A DNA stretch of 43,707 nucleotides from Planctomycetota bacterium (GTDB lineage Bacteria > Planctomycetota > B15-G4): the NCBI GenBank assembly GCA_029259745.1, contig JAJDEO010000055.1:1-43707 (forward strand), read 5' to 3'. This document shows, in pieces, positions 41,653 to 43,707 of the stretch (positions are counted from its first letter, which is position 1; each line of letters begins with the position of its first letter). Below the pieces are notes generated by a model. The model made no database searches. It was not told the DNA's origin and saw only the letters and a list, made by a program, of their open reading frames with translations. Both the position numbers and the translations under genes were made by a program.

Positions 41653-42377
41653 GAATCCGAGCGATTGTCTTCGCCCTCATGCTCGCCGGCGTGACGCATG
41701 CCCAGGACGCACCGCCGGAACGCGGTGCGCCGGGCGGCGAGTCTGACCTCGCGAAGGAACTCGTCGAGCGCATCCGGAAGAGTCTCGGCGAGGTCAACGA
41801 GGCCTTGCTCGATGCCGCCGATGCCGACGCCGAGATGGTGAAGGGTGAGTTCGATCGCGCGCTCATCAGTCATCGCAAGGCGATCCGCGACATCGAAGAG
41901 CTGATCAATCAGATCAAGTACCAGCAGTCGACCAGCAGCAGTAGCAGTGGCGGCGGGCAGCAGCAACAACAGCAGCAGTCGCCCTCGCAGTCGGAATCCG
42001 AGGCGCGCGAGTCGGATGGCCAGAACGCGCCGCAACCGAATCAGTCTTCGGGCAGTCAGCAGCAGGACCAGCAGGCGCAGGGTTCGGAGAGCGGCCAGCA
42101 GGATCAGCAGACGCAGGACGGCAGCTCATCGAACGAAGAACAGCGCGACGGATTGTCGGACGCCGATGGTTCGCAGCAAGACGCGAACGGTCCGCCGCCC
42201 GAGGATCCGACGGCGCCGTTCAGTCGCACCGACACAGACGGTCGCTGGGGACTGCTCCCGCCGAAACTGCAGGAGCGACTCATGAACCTGCACGTCAACG
42301 ATGTCCCGTCGCGCTACAGGCGTCACCTCGACGCCTACATCCGCGCGCTCAACGCCCAGGCTGACGGCGATCGCTGA
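41649..42377 (+). CDS. Exported Gln/Ser-rich protein of the MoxR cluster
   Basis: A 242-aa protein with signal peptide (MRIRAIVFALMLAGVTHA-Q), a helical N-terminal half (about 30-95), a polar Gln/Ser/Gly/Asp stretch (about 95-185, including seven consecutive Gln coded by mixed CAG/CAA) and a folded C-terminal motif (RWGLLPPKLQERLMNLHV, then VPSRYRRHLDAYIRAL). The C-terminal WGxLPPxxxE...P-x-x-YR-x-x-I/L pattern recurs at the ends of exported proteins in planctomycete MoxR clusters. The start overlaps the previous stop (ATGA) and the next ATG lies 4 bp after its stop. Confidence 0.8.
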   Translation: MRIRAIVFALMLAGVTHAQDAPPERGAPGGESDLAKELVERIRKSLGEVNEALLDAADADAEMVKGEFDRALISHRKAIRDIEELINQIKYQQSTSSSSSGGGQQQQQQQSPSQSESEARESDGQNAPQPNQSSGSQQQDQQAQGSESGQQDQQTQDGSSSNEEQRDGLSDADGSQQDANGPPPEDPTAPFSRTDTDGRWGLLPPKLQERLMNLHVNDVPSRYRRHLDAYIRALNAQADGDR

Positions 42378-42381
42378 GGCG

Positions 42382-43524
42382 ATGACGCGCGCGGGGACGT
42401 CGACGCGAAGGCGAGTGATGGCTGCGCTGTGCGCGGCTGTTGCGCTTTGCGGCGGCGTGGGCGCCGGGCCGCTTGGTGCCGAGCCATCTCCGAGCGTGCG
42501 CGTGGGTGACGGTGATGCTGATGGCGATGAAGCCGTAACGCCCGATCCACACGAGCTCACACGCGTGCTGCGCCTGGTCGACGGCGCGCACCGCTACCTC
42601 GTCGACCACCAGAACGCCGACGGCTCATTTTCGGCGACGCGCACCCAGTCCGTGAAGAACGCGCCGGTCGCCGTGACGTCGTTGGCGGTGATGTCGCTGA
42701 TCGCTGGCGGTCACGTACCCGAGCGCGGGCGCCACGGGCGGGCCGTGGAGCGCGCGGTGCGCTGGCTCGTCCAGCACTGCGACAGCAAGGGTGTCTTCAA
42801 GGAAGACAACGACACGATCTCGAAGATGCACGGTCAGGGCTACGCGCTGCTCGCGCTGACGCAGGCTTACGGCACGTACGGGCGGCGCGGCGAGCAGAAG
42901 GAGATGCGCGACGCGATCGTGCGGGCGATCACGCTCGTCGAACAGACGCAGGGTGACGTCGGCGGGTGGTACTACGAGGCCGAGCGGAGCTCAGCGCACG
43001 AGGGGTCGATCACGGTCTGCATGGTGCAGGCGCTGCGGGCGGCACGCGATGCCGGCTTCGCTGTCAACGTCGACACGATCCATCGCGCCGAGCGCTACCT
43101 CGAGCAGAGCCAGGATGAGACCGACGGGCGCTTCCGCTACGCGATCAACGATCCGAAGAAAACGTGGGCGCTGACGGCCGCGGCCCTCGCGACGTTGAAC
43201 GCGTTGGGTGACTACAGCTCCGACCAGCTCGAGTTGGGGTTTGATGCGTTGAAGCGTCATGACCCGTTCTTGGCGTCGGGGGCGTCCGGTGAGAACTTCC
43301 GCGACTACGGTGCGCTGTATGCCGCGCAGGCGTATTGGCAGTACCGCGACCGGAAGGAGTTCCTGAGGTGGTGGCCGCGGTACGTGGCTGACTGTGAGCG
43401 ACGTCAGCGGGCGTACAGTGACGGGCGCTTCCGGAACGGGATTTATGGGGATGTGTATGCGACGGCGATTGTCAGTCTGACGTTGACGGTGCCGTTGGGG
43501 TATTTGCCGTTGTTTCAGCGGTAG
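42382..43524 (+). CDS. Second secreted alpha/alpha-toroid (prenyltransferase-like) protein
   Basis: A 380-aa paralogue of the 35449 gene. The N-terminus (STRRRVMAALCAAVALCGG) is a signal peptide with consecutive Arg residues, possibly Tat-type. Repeats include YLVDHQNADGSFSATRTQ and the helices SITVCMVQALRAARDAGF, which match SIAVCQLNALRAARNVGI in the paralogue. It ends in PLGYLPLFQR. Starts at 42382 or 42418 are possible; I keep the first, as it lies 4 bp after the previous stop. The final quarter uses G- and T-ending codons: the tail is coded GTG CCG TTG GGG TAT TTG, where the paralogue uses CTG CCC TAC GGC TAC CTC. A structured repeat follows the stop by 6 bp. Confidence 0.88.
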   Translation: MTRAGTSTRRRVMAALCAAVALCGGVGAGPLGAEPSPSVRVGDGDADGDEAVTPDPHELTRVLRLVDGAHRYLVDHQNADGSFSATRTQSVKNAPVAVTSLAVMSLIAGGHVPERGRHGRAVERAVRWLVQHCDSKGVFKEDNDTISKMHGQGYALLALTQAYGTYGRRGEQKEMRDAIVRAITLVEQTQGDVGGWYYEAERSSAHEGSITVCMVQALRAARDAGFAVNVDTIHRAERYLEQSQDETDGRFRYAINDPKKTWALTAAALATLNALGDYSSDQLELGFDALKRHDPFLASGASGENFRDYGALYAAQAYWQYRDRKEFLRWWPRYVADCERRQRAYSDGRFRNGIYGDVYATAIVSLTLTVPLGYLPLFQR

Positions 43525-43530
43525 GTGGGG

Positions 43531-43663
43531 GTGTGCTGGTGCGCTTTCGTCGGTCGACGGGGGCGCCGGCGCTCGGGCACGGCTGTTTGCGCGGGTGGGA
43601 TCTCGTGACGGTGGTGAGAGCGCCGTGAAGTCGCTGCCGGCGCCCCCGTCGCCCGACGAAAGC
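43531..43663 (+). ncRNA. Structured 3' element, copy 2
   Basis: Starts GTGTGCTGGTGCGCT, as copy 1 does with one change. The outer stem pairs 43543-43570 with 43636-43663, 27 of 28 positions matched; its sequence has nothing in common with the stem of copy 1. The loop 43571-43635 is 65 nt, again opening GCTCGGGCAC and closing GTGAAGTCGCT, with GGTGGGATC in the middle. The inner helix is CACGGC (43578-43583) with GCCGTG (43622-43627); relative to copy 1 one C-G pair has become G-C at the same loop positions (12 and 53). Confidence 0.7.
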
Positions 43664-43707
43664 TCGTGGGCTGCCGGGCTTGGCGTCGGTCACGCATCCT
43701 GGGTGGG

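Overview
The window comes from a GC-rich bacterium (roughly two thirds G+C by eye). It is most likely a member of the Planctomycetota. The reasons are gene content and style: a fused AroD-AroE enzyme, a SpoVG carrying a zinc ribbon, a long MoxR/DUF58/von Willebrand cluster with secreted PQQ-type propellers, squalene-cyclase-like alpha/alpha proteins, and Gln/Ser/Gly-rich exported coiled-coil proteins. This placement is an inference from families; no rRNA or marker tree is available here.

Layout. (1) 1-340: 3' end of a tandem array of 120-126 bp units with two hairpins each; the stop codon of a minus-strand B12-binding radical SAM gene (329-1990) lies in the last hairpin. (2) 2187-9326, minus strand: a tight housekeeping operon read psd, pssA, folK, panC, panD, ispE, spoVG, DUF2520, aroDE, with many 4-bp stop/start overlaps. 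It covers phosphatidylethanolamine, pantothenate/CoA, folate, isoprenoid and shikimate steps. (3) 9461-13288, plus strand: a MORN-repeat lipoprotein, enolase, a decayed FG-GAP pseudogene and a MarC-family membrane protein. (4) 13303-13880: a non-coding stretch bounded by inverted repeats, MITE-like. (5) 13915-14819: a Coq4-like protein and a GNAT acetyltransferase. (6) 14837-21517, minus strand: a 99-aa protein with a radical SAM enzyme, a CHASE-domain histidine kinase with a single-domain response regulator, and a membrane-anchored SGNH hydrolase. (7) 21910-43524, plus strand: a small coiled-coil membrane protein and a PQQ-like propeller, then MoxR, DUF58, two BatA/vWA-type membrane proteins, a 1313-aa propeller, an alpha/alpha-toroid protein, a DUF4175-like membrane protein, two exported coiled-coil/low-complexity proteins and a second alpha/alpha-toroid protein. 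The last block looks like one envelope-associated AAA+/vWA machine with its secreted partners.

The most unusual signal is non-coding. Directly after the enolase stop (11803-11927) and after the last gene (43531-43663) lie two copies of a structured element. Each has a 65-nt loop of the same length and about three-quarters identity, and conserved flanks on the 5' side. The closing stems of 21-28 bp are near-perfect in both copies but unrelated in sequence. An inner 6-bp helix also shows a compensated C-G to G-C change. Both genes just upstream of these copies switch, near their 3' ends, from C-ending to G- or T-ending codons; the other gene ends inspected do not. A short degenerate third copy may lie at 24280-24332. 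The terminal tandem array at 1-340 shows a similar pattern of kept pairing with changed stem sequence.
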